Shown here in pieces: positions 1-9,337 of a DNA stretch of 59,023 bases. The stretch spans positions 1-59,023 of the forward strand of contig NZ_JAAABJ010000507.1 in the NCBI RefSeq assembly GCF_009904105.1. The letters are read 5' to 3'. The notes beneath the pieces are model-generated. The model saw only the letters and a list, made by a program, of their open reading frames with translations, was not told the DNA's origin and did not search any database. Positions within the stretch are counted from its first letter, which is position 1, and every line of letters starts with the position of its first letter. Position numbers and translations under genes: made by a program. The DNA comes from Elizabethkingia argenteiflava. GTDB lineage: Bacteria; Bacteroidota; Bacteroidia; Flavobacteriales; Weeksellaceae.

Positions 1-1
1 A

Positions 2-289
2 GCCCGCTGTTGGTTTGACCATAATCCAAGACATATTTTGCGGGCACAGGAGCTTGCGGACTGGATTTCAAAAAAATACACAATATTTGGAATAAAGAGA
101 GTGTACAAAAGAAAAGATCACCCAAAGATGTCAAGTAGCGATTTTTGCGGAAAGAAAGGCATTGTTTTTATAAAAGATGGTTGGGGACCAACAGACCATA
201 TTGATTTATGGAACGGCTACAAAATGCAAGGTGGAACTTCTGGATTTTTAAGCAGAGGAGTAGAAATATGGTTTTGGCGATTATCGTGA
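2..289 (+). CDS. Type VI secretion amidase effector, Tae4-like (3' fragment)
   Basis: The frame is open from base 2, so the gene enters from the left and only its last 95 codons are present. A TTG at 38 could serve as a start but is more probably internal. The visible part matches my recollection of the C-terminal half of Tae4 peptidoglycan amidases: an 'ILRAQELADWI' segment, then 'GKKGIVFIKDGWG' and 'DHIDLWNG', which supplies the expected catalytic His and an Asp. Tae4 enzymes cleave the peptide stems of peptidoglycan in rival cells. The N-terminal catalytic Cys would lie outside the window. No immunity gene is seen downstream. The family call is by motif only and moderately sure. Confidence 0.6.
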   Translation, partial: ARCWFDHNPRHILRAQELADWISKKYTIFGIKRVYKRKDHPKMSSSDFCGKKGIVFIKDGWGPTDHIDLWNGYKMQGGTSGFLSRGVEIWFWRLS

Positions 290-945
290 AGTGGATGCCT
301 GAGACGATGAGTACCCTTCAAATAAAGCGATACGGATAGTAAACTTGGTGTATTTAACATAATATTCAAACTTCTATTGAATCCTAAAAATTGAAGTAGA
401 ACCATGTAAGTAGCCTTTTTTATTTATTCTTTATTTTAGATATTTAGTTTTCTAGCCCATAGAAAGAATGATTTTTTTTCACAACAAACATATCCCTAAT
501 ACTGCTTTTAAAGGGAAGCATTCCTTACAAGTCTCAATTAAGCGGTTTTAAATATGCATACAAGCTTAGTGATAAGAAGAAGCCTGTTTTCCGGACGTAT
601 TTTTTGTCTCTTATGTATAGCGCAGCGATATGTTTTATGCCAGAACATAGTTTAACTCTACCGGATAGAAGGTTAAACCTCAATTTCTACACCTTATTTT
701 CTTTGCCCTTGCCAGGCCTGTTTACGGACGTATCAATCCAGTAAAGGTCTCGTTGTTGTACCAGCCTACAAAAAAGAATATTTTTATTAACCGTTTACGA
801 TGGATCTTTTGTTATTAATTTTTTTAGAATATCACCTATAAATCAGTTGTATATTGAAGGTCTTGGCCAGTATAATGGCATTATATATTTTCTGTATGCA
901 TGCCGACCCCTTTATGCTGATCCTTTATACCTAACAACTATTTCT
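290..945. other. Gene-free stretch, possibly eroded DNA
   Basis: About 650 bases without a convincing gene. On the minus strand around 690-760 a short frame reads 'DLYWIDTSVNRPGKGKENK' and is broken by stops on both sides, so this could be decayed coding DNA. I could not assign it to a family. No clear hairpin or promoter was seen apart from the polA box just downstream. Confidence 0.4.
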
Positions 946-953
946 TATCTTTG
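946..953 (+). promoter_or_regulatory. -7 promoter box for polA (leaderless transcript likely)
   Basis: TATCTTTG matches the Bacteroidota -7 consensus TAnnTTTG and ends four bases before the polA ATG at 958. A transcript starting at the usual distance would have almost no leader. No convincing -33 TTTG was found at the right spacing. Confidence 0.6.
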
Positions 954-957
954 CGGT

Positions 958-3771
958 ATGGATGTGACACAAGATAAAAGGCTCTTTCTGATTGATGCCT
1001 ATGCGATGATTTTTAGAGGTTATTACGCTTTAATAAGAAGTCCTAGGTTGACCAGTAAAGGAATAAATACTTCAGCTATTTTTGGATTTACCAACTCTTT
1101 GATAGAATTAATCAAAAGAGAAAAGCCTACTCATCTTGCTGTTGTTTTTGACGTAGGAGGAAAGACACTTCGTCATGATGATTTTGAAGACTATAAGGCG
1201 AATCGCTCTGAGACGCCTGAGGCAATTAAAATTGCCATTCCCTACATCCATAGAATTTTGCAGGCCATGCACATTCCAATTTTGGGACTAGAAGGCTATG
1301 AAGCCGATGATATTATAGGGACCTTATCCCATAAGGCCGAAAAAGAAGGTTATTTTGTTTTTATGGTAACGCCTGATAAAGATTTTGGGCAGTTGGTGAC
1401 ACAGCGTGTGAAGATTTATAAGCCCGGACTTAAAGGCGGTGATATTGAAATTATAGGTGTTGAGGAGGTAAAGGAAAAATATCAAATCCAAGACCCTAAG
1501 CAAGTGATCGATTTCTTGGCTATGATGGGGGATAGCGTAGATAATATTCCAGGGCTAGAAGGTGTAGGTGAAAAAACCGCCAAAAAATTCCTACAGGAAT
1601 ATGGTAGTATTGAGAACTTGCTGACCAATACCGCGAACCTCAAAGGAAAACTAAAAGAGAAAGTAGAGGCAAGTGCCGAAAGAGGGTTGTTGTCTAAGAA
1701 GTTGGCAACCATCTTAACAGATGCTCCCATAGAATTTCATCAGGAAGAGTATGATGTAGATATTCCTGATTTTGAAAAGGTAAAAGAGATTTTTGAAGAG
1801 CTCGAATTCCGAAGGCTGTACGAAACCATGTATAGGGCTTTTGCATCTAAAACAGAAGGCGTACAGGAGGAAACTGCCAACCTAAAGAAAGTTTCGCCAC
1901 AGGCGGAGCAACTCAGCTTATTTTCAGGTTTCGATTCGGTAGAGCCTGCTGTTTCCTCCAAAAAAGATATTAAGAGTACTGACCATCTTTATCAATATGT
2001 ACATACCCCAAAAGCGCTTTCTATATTGGTGAAAAACCTACTGGAAAAGGCTGTGTTGGCTTTTGATACAGAGACCACTTCTTTAAATGAGCTTGAAGCA
2101 GAACTTATAGGTATTTCGTTTTCCTATAAGAAAGGTTTGGCTTATTATATTCCCATACCCGAAGATAAAGTCCAGGCAGCGGAGTTTTTACAGATAATGC
2201 GTCCAATTTTTGAAAAAGAAGAGCAGATTAAAATTGGACATAATCTAAAATTCGATTATAAAGTGCTCTACCAGCACGGAATTGAATTAAAGGGAAGGCT
2301 TTTTGATACCATGGTTGCACATTATTTACTCAGTCCAGATGGGCGTCACGGTATGGATTACCTCTCCGAGATGTATTTGGACTATAAACCTGTTCCTATT
2401 GAAACACTGATTGGGAAAAAAGGAAAGAAGCAAGTGAGCTTACGGGAGATCAATCTTGAACAACAAACCGCTTATGCTGCAGAAGATGCCGATGTAACCT
2501 ATCAGTTATACCAATTATTTGCACCTCAGTTAAAAACAGAAAATCTAGAGAAACTTTTTGAAGACATTGAGCTGCCTTTGGTTAAGATATTAGCCCATAT
2601 GGAAATTGCTGGAGTCGCTTTGGATAAAAATTGGTTGGCTCAGGAAAGTGTAGATTTAGAAAACGACTTACAAAATTTGGAGCAGGAAGTTTTCAAGCTT
2701 TGTGGTGAAGCATTTAATATGAATTCTCCACGTCAGTTGGGAGAGATTTTATTTGAAAAATTGAAGTTGGATCCTAAGGCAAAAAAAACAAAAACAGGAC
2801 AGTATGCTACCTCGGAAGATATTTTGCAAAAATTAGCATCCAAACATGAGGTTATCAAGTATATACTGGAATACAGGCAGTTACAGAAGCTTAAATCCAC
2901 TTATGTAGATGCCTTACCTGCACAGCTTAACAGTCGTGACCACAGAGTACATACCCATTTCTCTCAAACCACTGCAGCTACAGGGCGCTTATCCAGTGTA
3001 AACCCTAACCTGCAGAATATTCCGATTAGGACACTGCGTGGGCAACAGATTAGAGGTGCTTTTGTTGCTGGAGAAGGGCATAAACTTATTGCAGCCGATT
3101 ATTCTCAGATAGAGTTGAGGTTGATTGCTGAAATTAGCGGTGAAAATAATATGTTGGAAGCTTTTGATCGCGGTGCAGATATTCATTCTTCTACTGCGGC
3201 CCGCTTGTTTAAAATTCCCATTGAAGAAGTTTCTAAAACGCAAAGGAGTCAGGCAAAAACCGTAAACTTTGGTATTATCTACGGGCAAGGAGCTTTTGCG
3301 TTGGCAGAGCAAACAGGTCTTTCTCGCACGGAAGCCAAAGCGATGATCGATACCTACTTTGAGACCTATCCTAGGCTTCGGGAATATATGGATGAACAGG
3401 TGAAGAAAGCCCGGGACTTAGGTTATGTGGAGACCATTATGGGGAGAAAACGGCATTTAATCGATATTAATTCCAATAATTTTGTGGTGAGAGGGCATGC
3501 TGAGCGAAATGCGGTTAATGCTCCGATACAGGGGAGTGCTGCTGATATTATCAAGTTAGCCATGATCAAAATCGATCAACAACTGAAAACTCAAAAACTT
3601 AAGACTAGAATGCTGTTGCAAGTACATGATGAATTGGTGTTTGAAGCCCCTCAGGAAGAGGTAAAGCGAGTATCCCAACTCATTAAAACCGAAATGGAGA
3701 GTGCTTACTCTACAAAAGTCCCGTTGGTGGTAGAAATAGGGGTGGGAGATAATTGGTTGGAAGCTCACTAA
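958..3771 (+). CDS. polA: DNA polymerase I
   Basis: A full-length family A polymerase of 937 residues for Okazaki fragment processing and repair. The order is 5'-3' exonuclease (about 1-290), 3'-5' exonuclease (about 340-540) and polymerase (540-937). The proofreading motifs look intact: 'FDTETTSL', 'GHNLKFDY' and 'YAAEDADVTY'. Polymerase motif A is 'AADYSQIELR', motif B is 'RSQAKTVNFGIIYG' and motif C is 'QVHDELVFE'. The frame is open upstream to 847, but the ATG at 958 gives the normal N-terminus (MDVTQDKRLFLIDAYAMIF) and sits just after a -7 promoter box, so it was chosen. The glycosyltransferase gene follows after 21 bases. Confidence 0.97.
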   Translation: MDVTQDKRLFLIDAYAMIFRGYYALIRSPRLTSKGINTSAIFGFTNSLIELIKREKPTHLAVVFDVGGKTLRHDDFEDYKANRSETPEAIKIAIPYIHRILQAMHIPILGLEGYEADDIIGTLSHKAEKEGYFVFMVTPDKDFGQLVTQRVKIYKPGLKGGDIEIIGVEEVKEKYQIQDPKQVIDFLAMMGDSVDNIPGLEGVGEKTAKKFLQEYGSIENLLTNTANLKGKLKEKVEASAERGLLSKKLATILTDAPIEFHQEEYDVDIPDFEKVKEIFEELEFRRLYETMYRAFASKTEGVQEETANLKKVSPQAEQLSLFSGFDSVEPAVSSKKDIKSTDHLYQYVHTPKALSILVKNLLEKAVLAFDTETTSLNELEAELIGISFSYKKGLAYYIPIPEDKVQAAEFLQIMRPIFEKEEQIKIGHNLKFDYKVLYQHGIELKGRLFDTMVAHYLLSPDGRHGMDYLSEMYLDYKPVPIETLIGKKGKKQVSLREINLEQQTAYAAEDADVTYQLYQLFAPQLKTENLEKLFEDIELPLVKILAHMEIAGVALDKNWLAQESVDLENDLQNLEQEVFKLCGEAFNMNSPRQLGEILFEKLKLDPKAKKTKTGQYATSEDILQKLASKHEVIKYILEYRQLQKLKSTYVDALPAQLNSRDHRVHTHFSQTTAATGRLSSVNPNLQNIPIRTLRGQQIRGAFVAGEGHKLIAADYSQIELRLIAEISGENNMLEAFDRGADIHSSTAARLFKIPIEEVSKTQRSQAKTVNFGIIYGQGAFALAEQTGLSRTEAKAMIDTYFETYPRLREYMDEQVKKARDLGYVETIMGRKRHLIDINSNNFVVRGHAERNAVNAPIQGSAADIIKLAMIKIDQQLKTQKLKTRMLLQVHDELVFEAPQEEVKRVSQLIKTEMESAYSTKVPLVVEIGVGDNWLEAH

Positions 3772-3792
3772 AATCAAAGCGGTCTATATATT

Positions 3793-4635
3793 ATGAGGTT
3801 CTTAATTATTATTCCCTGCCATAATGAGGAAGAAAATATTCTCCCATGTTTAGACTCATTAGAAAAACAAAGTTTTCAGAATTTTGTATGCAGAATAGTA
3901 AACGACGGTTCTACTGATAGTACACAACAGAAAGTAGAAAATTTTATCGGTACCCATTCGAAATTTCGACTTCAAAATCTTCCTCCTTCAAAGCATCAAC
4001 CGGGTGCAAAAGTCGTTCATACTTTTAATCAGGGCTTGGAGGCCCATTCCTTGGAGGATTTTGATGTGATATGTAAGTTTGATGCCGATATCGTATTTCC
4101 TTCGAACTATCTGCAAGAAGTAAATCAATGTTATGAAAGAAATCCTAAGGCGGGTATGGTATCTGGTTTAGTATATATTCAAAAAAAAGGAAAGTGGGAA
4201 TTTGAAAACCTGTCTTCCAGGCGACATGTTCGGGGGCCTATAAAATCCTATAGGCTATCTTGCTTCAAAGATATAGGTGGACTCAGACCTGTTTTAGGTT
4301 GGGATAATATAGATGTGATGTTGGCGCAGATGCATACATGGCAGGTGCTTACACTTCCTGCATTATGGGTAAAGCACCTACGCCCTACGGCTTATAAATA
4401 TAAAAATCAAAAGGCCCAAAAGTTAGGGCAGTATTTTTATAATATAGGCCTCAATTTTCCCTTGGCTCTAATGGCATCGGCTAAATCTTCATGGAGAAAT
4501 AAATCTTTAACAGAGTTTATGATGAGCATAACTACTTTTCTGAAGCAGGACTCGGAAAGAAAACTCTCAGCCGAAGAAATTTCTTATATCAGAGCCTTGC
4601 GCTGGAAGAAGCTATTCCGAAGAAAAAATATTTAA
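3793..4635 (+). CDS. Glycosyltransferase family 2 protein
   Basis: This 280-residue GT-A glycosyltransferase probably adds a sugar to a surface polysaccharide or O-antigen precursor at the cytoplasmic face of the inner membrane. It opens with the GT2 signature 'IIIPCHNEEENI', followed by 'VNDGSTDST' and the metal-binding 'KFDADIVFP' (DxD-like). A 'LGWDNIDVML' segment probably forms the acceptor region. It lies 21 bases after polA and begins a cluster with another glycosyltransferase, an FkbM methyltransferase and a flippase. Donor and acceptor cannot be read from the sequence. Confidence 0.88.
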   Translation: MRFLIIIPCHNEEENILPCLDSLEKQSFQNFVCRIVNDGSTDSTQQKVENFIGTHSKFRLQNLPPSKHQPGAKVVHTFNQGLEAHSLEDFDVICKFDADIVFPSNYLQEVNQCYERNPKAGMVSGLVYIQKKGKWEFENLSSRRHVRGPIKSYRLSCFKDIGGLRPVLGWDNIDVMLAQMHTWQVLTLPALWVKHLRPTAYKYKNQKAQKLGQYFYNIGLNFPLALMASAKSSWRNKSLTEFMMSITTFLKQDSERKLSAEEISYIRALRWKKLFRRKNI

Positions 4636-4736
4636 AATCCATAAAAAATCTATCATATCACTGTAAATGAGCCTTATTCTTAAAGCTAAAAGGCTAAAAA
4701 AACAGCCAAATGATTTTAATAAAGGGCTTAATTTAT

Positions 4737-4744
4737 TAATTTTG
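4737..4744 (+). promoter_or_regulatory. -7 promoter box upstream of the 4766 gene
   Basis: TAATTTTG fits the TAnnTTTG consensus and lies 21 bases before the TTG start at 4766. The surrounding 130-base gap is AT-rich. No clear -33 TTTG is present, so this is a moderate call. Confidence 0.45.
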
Positions 4745-4765
4745 TGGTATTGAAATTAATCTGCA

Positions 4766-5803
4766 TTGAAGAAAATAGCCTATATTGAATTAGACACCCA
4801 TGCCGAACTTGCGGTTAATTTTATAGAGCTTACCAGAGATATTAATTTTTTACATATAGATTATTTCTTTTCTCGGAAAGTATCGGATAGAATTAATGAA
4901 GGCGGCAATAACATTTATATAGCAGAAGCTTCTGATCTTTTGAAAAAGCTCGAAGGGCGTAGGTATGATGCTATTATCATAGGGACTGCTCATCGGTATT
5001 TTAACGTTTTTGAAGAAGTGGCTAGAAATTATACCACTTTTATTATAGCCCATAATCTTAATTTTATAAAAGCATCTAAGACGGATCTTTTTAGAAGTAT
5101 TTTTAAAAAAGACATGGCATACCGACTAAAACTTTGGTTTAAGGAGGGTTTGTTTAGGAAAGATAGACTTTATAGCCTAGCAAAGTTTCTGTTTGTAGTC
5201 GATGAAAACATGTATCCTCCCCACTATCCTTATCGCTTAGAATGGCTGCCACTGTTATATACCAAATATTCTTCTGTAAAAGCTGATCCGGAAAGAGTTG
5301 TTATCGCTGGAACGGTTGATCAGCATAGGCGTAATTATAGGCGTATTTTTAATAAAATTAAATATTTTAAAGGCAATTTTATTTTTACTTTTTTAGGAAG
5401 GGCTCAGGGGAAGGAGTTACATGCCCTACAGGATCTTTCACAAAGCCTCCCCAAGCATATAGAAATTGAGTATTATGATACGCGTGTTTCACGACAGGAA
5501 TTTGAACAAAAAATACAGCAGGCAGGTGTTTTGTGGTGTCCTATACAGAAGGGAACCTCTTTTTTTAGTATTGCAGAAATCTATGGAAAAACAAAAATGT
5601 CTGGTAATATAGGGGATGCCATAAAATATGCCAAACCTGCGATCTTTCCTAGTAGCTATCTTACAGACTATTCTTTTATTTTTAAAGAAAGAAGAGACAT
5701 AGAAAAACAAATTTCAGATCTTAAGAACAAAATATACGACTTCGATAGCTTTAAAAAAGAGCTGGTTAAAAGAAAATTGGGAGAATTGCTGCGCAATCTC
5801 TAA
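4766..5803 (+). CDS. Putative glycosyltransferase of the polysaccharide cluster
   Basis: A 345-residue soluble protein with no obvious signal peptide or membrane segments. It begins 'MKKIAYIELDTHAELAVNF'. The pattern of an N-terminal half with 'YDAIIIGTAHRYF' and 'FIIAHNLNFIK', and a C-terminal half with 'VVIAGTVDQHRRNY', 'FTFLGRAQGKEL' and 'SGNIGDAIKYAKPAIFP', resembles a GT-B glycosyltransferase with two Rossmann-like lobes. I do not recognise a named family. TTG is the only usable start because an in-frame stop lies nine bases upstream. Its place between a GT2 gene and an FkbM gene supports a role in glycan assembly, which is inferred. Confidence 0.6.
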   Translation: MKKIAYIELDTHAELAVNFIELTRDINFLHIDYFFSRKVSDRINEGGNNIYIAEASDLLKKLEGRRYDAIIIGTAHRYFNVFEEVARNYTTFIIAHNLNFIKASKTDLFRSIFKKDMAYRLKLWFKEGLFRKDRLYSLAKFLFVVDENMYPPHYPYRLEWLPLLYTKYSSVKADPERVVIAGTVDQHRRNYRRIFNKIKYFKGNFIFTFLGRAQGKELHALQDLSQSLPKHIEIEYYDTRVSRQEFEQKIQQAGVLWCPIQKGTSFFSIAEIYGKTKMSGNIGDAIKYAKPAIFPSSYLTDYSFIFKERRDIEKQISDLKNKIYDFDSFKKELVKRKLGELLRNL

Positions 5804-5853
5804 TTCTTATATAAGCTTCCTCTAAAAAAGGTGAAAATAAAATAAAATTCGAT

Positions 5854-5861
5854 TATATTTG
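5854..5861 (+). promoter_or_regulatory. -7 promoter box for the FkbM-flippase pair
   Basis: TATATTTG matches TAnnTTTG and lies 16 bases before the ATG at 5878. It probably drives the methyltransferase and the overlapping flippase gene. Confidence 0.5.
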
Positions 5862-5877
5862 TTGATATTTCCTAAAA

Positions 5878-6699
5878 ATGAGTTTATACGGTCAGCTTGC
5901 AGAAAATTTAATGTATATCTCACCTTCGTTTTATAAGCAGAGGTTCTTCAAGAAATTAAAAAATGTCAATATAGAAAATGCCCTTGAAAGAGGCATTGAA
6001 CCTGAGTTAGTATGGATTAAGAATTTTTTACCTAAGGACGCTGTTTTCTTTGATGTAGGAGCCAATGTAGGAGCCTATATCTATATATTAGAGAATCATC
6101 TAAAACCAGAAAATATATATGCTTTTGAGCCTAATCCTCAGTTGTTTAAGCGATTGAAGAAGCTGTTTCCTAAAGTGAATATATTACCGTATGCTTTATC
6201 CAATAAGAATGCCAAGTCCCGGTTGAAAATACCGATAATTAAAGGTCGCAAAGTAATGGCCAGAGGAACTTTAAAAATTCGTCTAAAAGAAAAGGGAGAA
6301 GAAAAAGCCATTCTGCAGACGGTTATTGTAAAGCGATTAGATGATTGGGCAGAGCAAAATGTGATCGATCGTATAGATTTTATTAAAATAGATGTAGAAG
6401 GTAATGAAACTTACACTGTAGATGGAATGATAGATATTATCTTACGCATGAAACCCGTCTTAATGATAGAAATAGAACAGCGACATCATACTAGACCTAT
6501 ATGGGATTATATTTGTTATTTTGAGCGTTATGGCTATGACGTTTATTACTTGGATCGAAAAAAGCATATACTTATGCCGCTCACGCAGAACATACTAAAG
6601 CAGCAATCTGAAGCTAATGAAAAAGATAAGCAGAAGTATATCAACAATATAATATTTCTACCCAAAAGTAATGAGTGTAGTAGCAAGACAAAGTTTTAA
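5878..6699 (+). CDS. FkbM family methyltransferase
   Basis: A 273-residue SAM-dependent methyltransferase. The SAM-binding motif I reads 'VFFDVGANVGAY', followed by the acidic 'IYAFEPNPQLFKRL', and the conserved FkbM segment 'IDFIKIDVEGNE' is present. Family members methylate hydroxyl groups on sugars, lipids or polyketides. Here the neighbouring glycosyltransferases and flippase suggest methylation of a surface glycan, often a chain-terminating or decorating step. The 3' end overlaps the flippase gene by 29 bases in another frame, which implies co-transcription. Confidence 0.88.
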   Translation: MSLYGQLAENLMYISPSFYKQRFFKKLKNVNIENALERGIEPELVWIKNFLPKDAVFFDVGANVGAYIYILENHLKPENIYAFEPNPQLFKRLKKLFPKVNILPYALSNKNAKSRLKIPIIKGRKVMARGTLKIRLKEKGEEKAILQTVIVKRLDDWAEQNVIDRIDFIKIDVEGNETYTVDGMIDIILRMKPVLMIEIEQRHHTRPIWDYICYFERYGYDVYYLDRKKHILMPLTQNILKQQSEANEKDKQKYINNIIFLPKSNECSSKTKF

Positions 6700-8164
6700 A
6701 TATTCAATTATAGGATATTTCGGTTTTTTATTAGGAACAGTTTCTGCCTTTTTTGTGTTTCCTTATGATATGGAATTCTATGGTAAGCTCAGGTATATTC
6801 TATCTGCTGCAGAAGTGGTGTTACCCTTTATTGTTTTCGGGCTATCTTACGCCAATGTTAAATTCTTTTTGCAGGCCCAGAAGGAAAATAAACACCAGAA
6901 TTTATTAAGTCTCTCCCTTTTGATGATCTTAATGAATTTTATATTGTTTTTAGTGATTTTATTCTTAGCGAATTTTATTAATCAAGATTTAAAAAATTGG
7001 GGAATTTTTAAAGATTTTTGGAATTATAAATCTGTTATTATTCCTCTGGTCTTAATTTTGGCAATCAGCCAAGTATACAACCGGTATATATCCAATTACA
7101 AACGTATAGTCATTCCCAATATATTTGAAAATGTCTTTCCTAAAATTGCTAATTTGGGCGCGTTTATCTTATTTTTTTTTATGGGCTTGCCTGAGAAGCC
7201 GTCGCTGTTGTTTTTTATACTAGTCTTAGGAATCGCCTTACTGGGGTATCATCTCTATTTAAATAAGCTAGAACCCTTAAGACCCGATTTTTCATTTGCC
7301 TATATTAAAAAAGGTCATTTTTGGAAGGAGGTGCTCAATTATGGTTTCTATGGCTTTTTAGGCAATATAGGAAATTATCTCTCTTTTAGAATAGCAGGAG
7401 TGATGATTCCCGGCTATTTAGATTTTAAAGACAATGGGGTATATGGAATTATTATCGCCATTACCTCTATTTTAACAGTGCCTCAGATGGGTTTGTATAA
7501 TATTGCGGCGCCTATTGTGAACAAACAGCTGGAAAACAAAGATATGCAAGCGCTGAACAGTTTTTACCGCAAAACCTCACTTTCCTTATTATTTCTGGGC
7601 CTGGTCTTATTTTCTTGTGTATTAGTAGGATATAACTACCTTACCGATTTGATGAAAAACGGCAGCGCTCTAAAAGATGCGACTCCTGTTTTATGGATTA
7701 CAGGAATAGGCTTGATGTTTGAGTTGGCTACAGGTTTTAATGGGCAGATTATATCCATGTCACGATACTATCGTTATAATATAGTAGTGACCTTATTTTT
7801 AGCTATTTTAAATGTGGGGCTTAATTTTTATTTTCTAAAATATACCAATTTAGGTCTTTCAGGAGTCGCTTTAGCCACTACCTTATCATTGGTACTCTAT
7901 AATATGGTAAAAGTATTATTTAATTATAGGAAGTTTGGAGTACAGCCTTTTTCATGGGCCATGTTTTTTGCCCTATTGTTGTGCGGTTTTGCAATATGCT
8001 TAGTGAACCTTTTACCCGATTCAGCATACAGTCTTTTGAATCTCTTTTATAAGCCCTTGGGTGTGCTTTTGATCGTTGGCATAGGTAATTACTATATTAA
8101 AATTCTTCCCACAAATTCCTATTTAAATAAAGATTTTTTACGAAGTATTTTTAAATTTAAATAG
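6671..8164 (+). CDS. Polysaccharide flippase (Wzx-like, MOP superfamily)
   Basis: A 497-residue integral membrane protein with roughly 12-14 hydrophobic segments spread over its whole length, the layout of the Wzx/MATE-fold oligosaccharide flippases. It begins 'MSVVARQSFKYSIIGYFGFLLG', the usual N-terminus of the family. Such proteins move undecaprenyl-linked sugar repeat units from the cytoplasmic to the periplasmic leaflet. The gene overlaps the FkbM gene by 29 bases and closes the cluster that starts at 3793. A Wzy polymerase gene is not seen here, so the cluster is small or incomplete. Confidence 0.85.
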   Translation: MSVVARQSFKYSIIGYFGFLLGTVSAFFVFPYDMEFYGKLRYILSAAEVVLPFIVFGLSYANVKFFLQAQKENKHQNLLSLSLLMILMNFILFLVILFLANFINQDLKNWGIFKDFWNYKSVIIPLVLILAISQVYNRYISNYKRIVIPNIFENVFPKIANLGAFILFFFMGLPEKPSLLFFILVLGIALLGYHLYLNKLEPLRPDFSFAYIKKGHFWKEVLNYGFYGFLGNIGNYLSFRIAGVMIPGYLDFKDNGVYGIIIAITSILTVPQMGLYNIAAPIVNKQLENKDMQALNSFYRKTSLSLLFLGLVLFSCVLVGYNYLTDLMKNGSALKDATPVLWITGIGLMFELATGFNGQIISMSRYYRYNIVVTLFLAILNVGLNFYFLKYTNLGLSGVALATTLSLVLYNMVKVLFNYRKFGVQPFSWAMFFALLLCGFAICLVNLLPDSAYSLLNLFYKPLGVLLIVGIGNYYIKILPTNSYLNKDFLRSIFKFK

Positions 8165-8235
8165 GAGTTTGGAATGCTTTTTATTTGAAAATGCAAATAA
8201 TGAGTCTTGAGCCTTCAGTATAGTATCTGCGGTTA

Positions 8236-9183
8236 CTATTCAAAAATATGAGGATCATCACTGATGACTCCATCTACACCCCATGATTTTAACTCAAGGT
8301 AACGTTTTTTGTCGTTGACAGTCCACGGAATGATTTTCATTCCTAAAGCATGGCATTCTTTTATTAAGGCTGGGGTAACCAAGGTGTGATCCGGGCTATA
8401 AATATTCGGTGTAAAACTTAAATATTTAAGATCTCCCTTTATACCATTTTGATGACGTGGATATTGTTCAAATTTATTTGGGGAAACTGTTTTAAACAAA
8501 GCTCTTTGTTCGGCGATGCTTTTATCGTCTGCCTTTTCCACCAATAATGCGGTAGCGATTTTGGGGTATTTAATATGAATGATTTCCAGTGTGCGTGGAT
8601 CAAAAGACTGAATAATGACACGATTTTGAATGCCCTTTTCAAGGATAATCTTCATCATTAAACGAACGAATTCCCTAGGTGCAGGATGTAAAACTCCATC
8701 TGAATAGGGCATAGTTTTGGTTTCTATATTGTAAAAAGGCAGGGGGCGGTTCAATTTGCGAGCGTAGTGTTCACAGCTATCTATAACTGTAGACAGTAGG
8801 GGTTTGTTTACTTTTATTTTCTTTTGTTTCGGGAAGTTAGGATAGTTTTTCAAGCCAACGTCAAACCTGCGAATTTCGGCATAAGTCATACGGTAGATTT
8901 TATAATAAAATGTGGAGTCCTGCGGAATATAGCTGCCGTCTGGTTTTGTGGTGAAGAGAGCCGAGAAAAAGGGGTCATGCGAAAGAATTACTTTTTTATC
9001 TTTAGTGATAGCCAAATCCATTTCCAATGTTTTTACACCCATTCTTAAGGCGTTTTTCATGGCGGGTATGGTATTCTCGGGATAGAGAGATCTGCCCCCT
9101 CTGTGGGCTTGGGTATCAAATTTTTGTGCACTTAAGCTACTGGCGAATATAAAGTAGCATCCTAGGAGATATAAGCTTTTCAT
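8236..9183 (-). CDS. Glycerophosphodiester phosphodiesterase, secreted
   Basis: A 315-residue enzyme that hydrolyses deacylated phospholipids to glycerol-3-phosphate and an alcohol. An N-terminal signal peptide (residues 1-20, ending 'ASSLSAQ') points to the periplasm or cell surface. The GDPD core is clear: catalytic His27 in 'AHRGGRSLYPENT', then 'LEMDLAITKD' and 'VILSHDPF' with the second catalytic His, and 'IIPWTVND' near the C-terminus. It converges with the flippase gene at about 70 bases and is probably a single-gene unit. Confidence 0.92.
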   Translation of the reverse strand: MKSLYLLGCYFIFASSLSAQKFDTQAHRGGRSLYPENTIPAMKNALRMGVKTLEMDLAITKDKKVILSHDPFFSALFTTKPDGSYIPQDSTFYYKIYRMTYAEIRRFDVGLKNYPNFPKQKKIKVNKPLLSTVIDSCEHYARKLNRPLPFYNIETKTMPYSDGVLHPAPREFVRLMMKIILEKGIQNRVIIQSFDPRTLEIIHIKYPKIATALLVEKADDKSIAEQRALFKTVSPNKFEQYPRHQNGIKGDLKYLSFTPNIYSPDHTLVTPALIKECHALGMKIIPWTVNDKKRYLELKSWGVDGVISDDPHIFE

Positions 9184-9314
9184 ATTAAAAAAAATAGTTT
9201 TAGCGAAGTTAAAATTAAGCTGTACATTTGATGCTAAATATATGTTACATTTTTTTAAATAGGCAATGAGATACTTTTAATACCAAAAAGTAAAGAAAAA
9301 AGTATGAAAAAACG

Positions 9315-9322
9315 TATCTTTG
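9315..9322 (+). promoter_or_regulatory. -7 promoter box for hpt
   Basis: TATCTTTG fits the TAnnTTTG consensus and ends 15 bases before the ATG at 9338. It excludes the upstream TTG at 9320, which lies inside the box, as a start. Confidence 0.6.
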
Positions 9323-9337
9323 CGTTTTCAAAATTTT

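Noticed and set aside
217-405. Minus-strand open frame of 62 residues over the end of the Tae4-like gene
   Set aside because: Low-complexity, no motif, overlaps real coding sequence on the other strand.
690-760. Possible transposase remnant on the minus strand
   Set aside because: A single short frame bounded by stops, without a recognisable DDE or other motif and without inverted repeats.
847-957. Upstream in-frame extension of polA
   Set aside because: It covers the TATCTTTG promoter box and adds 37 residues not seen in the family.
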